Part shown: piece after piece, positions 43,331-44,150 of the stretch
Numbering within the stretch: the stretch's first letter is position 1
Layout of the letters: the number at the start of each line of letters is the position of its first letter
Assembly (NCBI GenBank): GCA_035444405.1
Contig: DAOMOP010000014.1
Coordinates: forward strand, 1-44,150
Direction: 5' to 3'
DNA: 44,150 nt
From: DAOMOP01 sp035444405
Lineage (GTDB): Bacteria > Pseudomonadota > Gammaproteobacteria > Burkholderiales > Rhodocyclaceae
The notes under the pieces: generated by a model
Told to the model about the DNA's origin: nothing
What the model saw: only the letters and a program-made list of their open reading frames with translations
The model's database searches: none
Translations under genes and position numbers: made by a program

Positions 43331-44150
43331 GCCCGCACCTCTTCCTTGACCGCGATGATTTCGAACTCTCGTTTCAATGCGCCGCCGGCGCGGTCTTCGA
43401 CGCGCTCGGCCCACGGATCCTTGTAGTCCTGCAGTGCGAACAGCAGCCGCTCGTACAAGGCCTTGCGGTTGTCGGCGTCCTCGACGACGCGCTCCTTGAC
43501 GTAGTCGAGGCCGACGCGCTCGACGTAGTGGCAGGTGCGCTCGAGGTAGTAGCCTTCCTCGCGGTAGAGCTGCAGGAAGGCGCCCGCGTACTCCATCACC
43601 TCCTCGTCGCTTTTCACCTTGCACAGGAACTGCGCGACCTCGGTCTTGATGCCGCCGTTGCCGGCGACGTGGAGCTCGTAGCCCGAATCGACGCCGATCA
43701 CGCCGACGTCCTTGATGCCGGCCTCGGCGCAGTTGCGCGGGCAGCCGGACACCGCGAGCTTGACCTTGTGCGGGCTCCACATGCCGAACAGCATCTTCTC
43801 GAGCTTCACCCCCATGTCCATCGCCAGCTGCGTGCCGAAGCGGCAGTGCTCGGCGCCGACGCAGGTCTTCACCGTGCGCAGGCTCTTGCCGTAGGCGTGG
43901 CCGGAGACCATGCCGGCTTGCGCGAGATCGGCCCAGATCGCCGGCAGATCGTCCTTCTTCACGCCGAGCAGATCGATGCGCTGGCCGCCGGTGACCTTGA
44001 CGGTCGGCACCCGGTACTTCTCGGCCGCGTCGGCGATCGCGCGCAGCTCGCGCGGGTTGGTGAGCCCGCCCCACATGCGCGGCACGACGCTGTAGGTGCC
44101 GTCCTTCTGGATGTTGGCGTGGGCACGCTCGTTGATGAAGCGACTTTGCG
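43327..44150 (-). CDS. nirB: Nitrite reductase large subunit NirB, C-terminal part
   Basis: The frame is open to the window edge, so only the last 273 or so residues are present. They cover the siroheme domain: WGGLTNPRELRAIADAAEKY, TCVGAEHCRFGT and SGCPRNCAEAGIKD, which give the four Cys ligands of the [4Fe-4S]-siroheme centre. It reduces nitrite to ammonium with NADH. An internal ATG at 44085 is not the real start, because the family sequence SRFINERAHANIQKDGTYS continues upstream of it. Confidence 0.95.
   Translation of the reverse strand, partial: QSRFINERAHANIQKDGTYSVVPRMWGGLTNPRELRAIADAAEKYRVPTVKVTGGQRIDLLGVKKDDLPAIWADLAQAGMVSGHAYGKSLRTVKTCVGAEHCRFGTQLAMDMGVKLEKMLFGMWSPHKVKLAVSGCPRNCAEAGIKDVGVIGVDSGYELHVAGNGGIKTEVAQFLCKVKSDEEVMEYAGAFLQLYREEGYYLERTCHYVERVGLDYVKERVVEDADNRKALYERLLFALQDYKDPWAERVEDRAGGALKREFEIIAVKEEVRA

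Noticed and set aside
1..44150. CRISPR arrays, tRNA or rRNA genes, insertion sequences
   Set aside because: I saw no regularly spaced repeats, no tRNA-like or rRNA sequence, and no transposase motifs. This was by eye; a dedicated scan would be needed to exclude short RNAs.

Overview
The window is about 44 kb of very GC-rich DNA with the gene content of a facultatively denitrifying betaproteobacterium, most like the Rhodocyclales (Azoarcus, Thauera and relatives). This rests on a DUF3460 small protein typical of Betaproteobacteria, NarXL beside a Crp/Fnr regulator, a nasA-kinase-nirDB nitrate assimilation block, and dense signalling genes. A 10-base run of N at 35970-35979 shows that this is a draft assembly. 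The genus is inferred, not proven. I see no tRNA, rRNA, CRISPR array or intact insertion sequence.

Layout. (1) 1-3272: the end of a 5-oxoprolinase operon (pxpC partial, pxpA), a DUF3460 protein, and an exonuclease/GIY-YIG fusion. (2) 3297-6797: a Crp/Fnr regulator divergent from narXL, with a 7-2-7 NarL-type site between them. (3) 6857-9471: an autotransporter GDSL esterase and a macrodomain protein. (4) 9633-20216: a catabolic island. A minus-strand operon runs crotonase, B12 mutase large subunit, B12-binding subunit, family III CoA-transferase, MeaB GTPase. Around it lie an MFS carrier, an IclR regulator and a TAXI-type TRAP transporter. The logic matches the E. coli Sbm operon: transfer CoA to a dicarboxylate, rearrange its skeleton, decarboxylate the malonyl-type product, and recycle the CoA. 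A related 24-25 bp motif lies upstream of both the mutase operon and the transporter, which suggests shared control by the IclR protein.

(5) 20399-23907: a large MscS-type channel, a small Cys-rich exported protein, and a 132-residue protein with an internal duplication. (6) 24098-39524: a signalling island. Eight minus-strand genes, each overlapping or within 1 nt of the next, encode PAS kinase, REC-HD-GYP, Cache-like PAS kinase, receiver, MglA-like GTPase, soluble kinase, REC-MshEN-GspE/PilB ATPase, and hemerythrin kinase. They converge on a 1267-residue REC-PAS-GAF-PAS-GGDEF-EAL-REC protein. No pilin, secretin or MglB gene is nearby. I infer a multi-input phosphorelay and c-di-GMP circuit that acts on a polarity GTPase and a pilus or secretion-type motor ATPase. 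It is the strongest candidate here for an undescribed system.

(7) 39652-39965: a decayed amino-acid ABC transporter ATPase marks a junction. (8) 39967-44150: nitrate assimilation, with a PP2C phosphatase/Ser-Thr kinase fusion, a nitrate transporter, NirD, and the C-terminal part of NirB running off the window.
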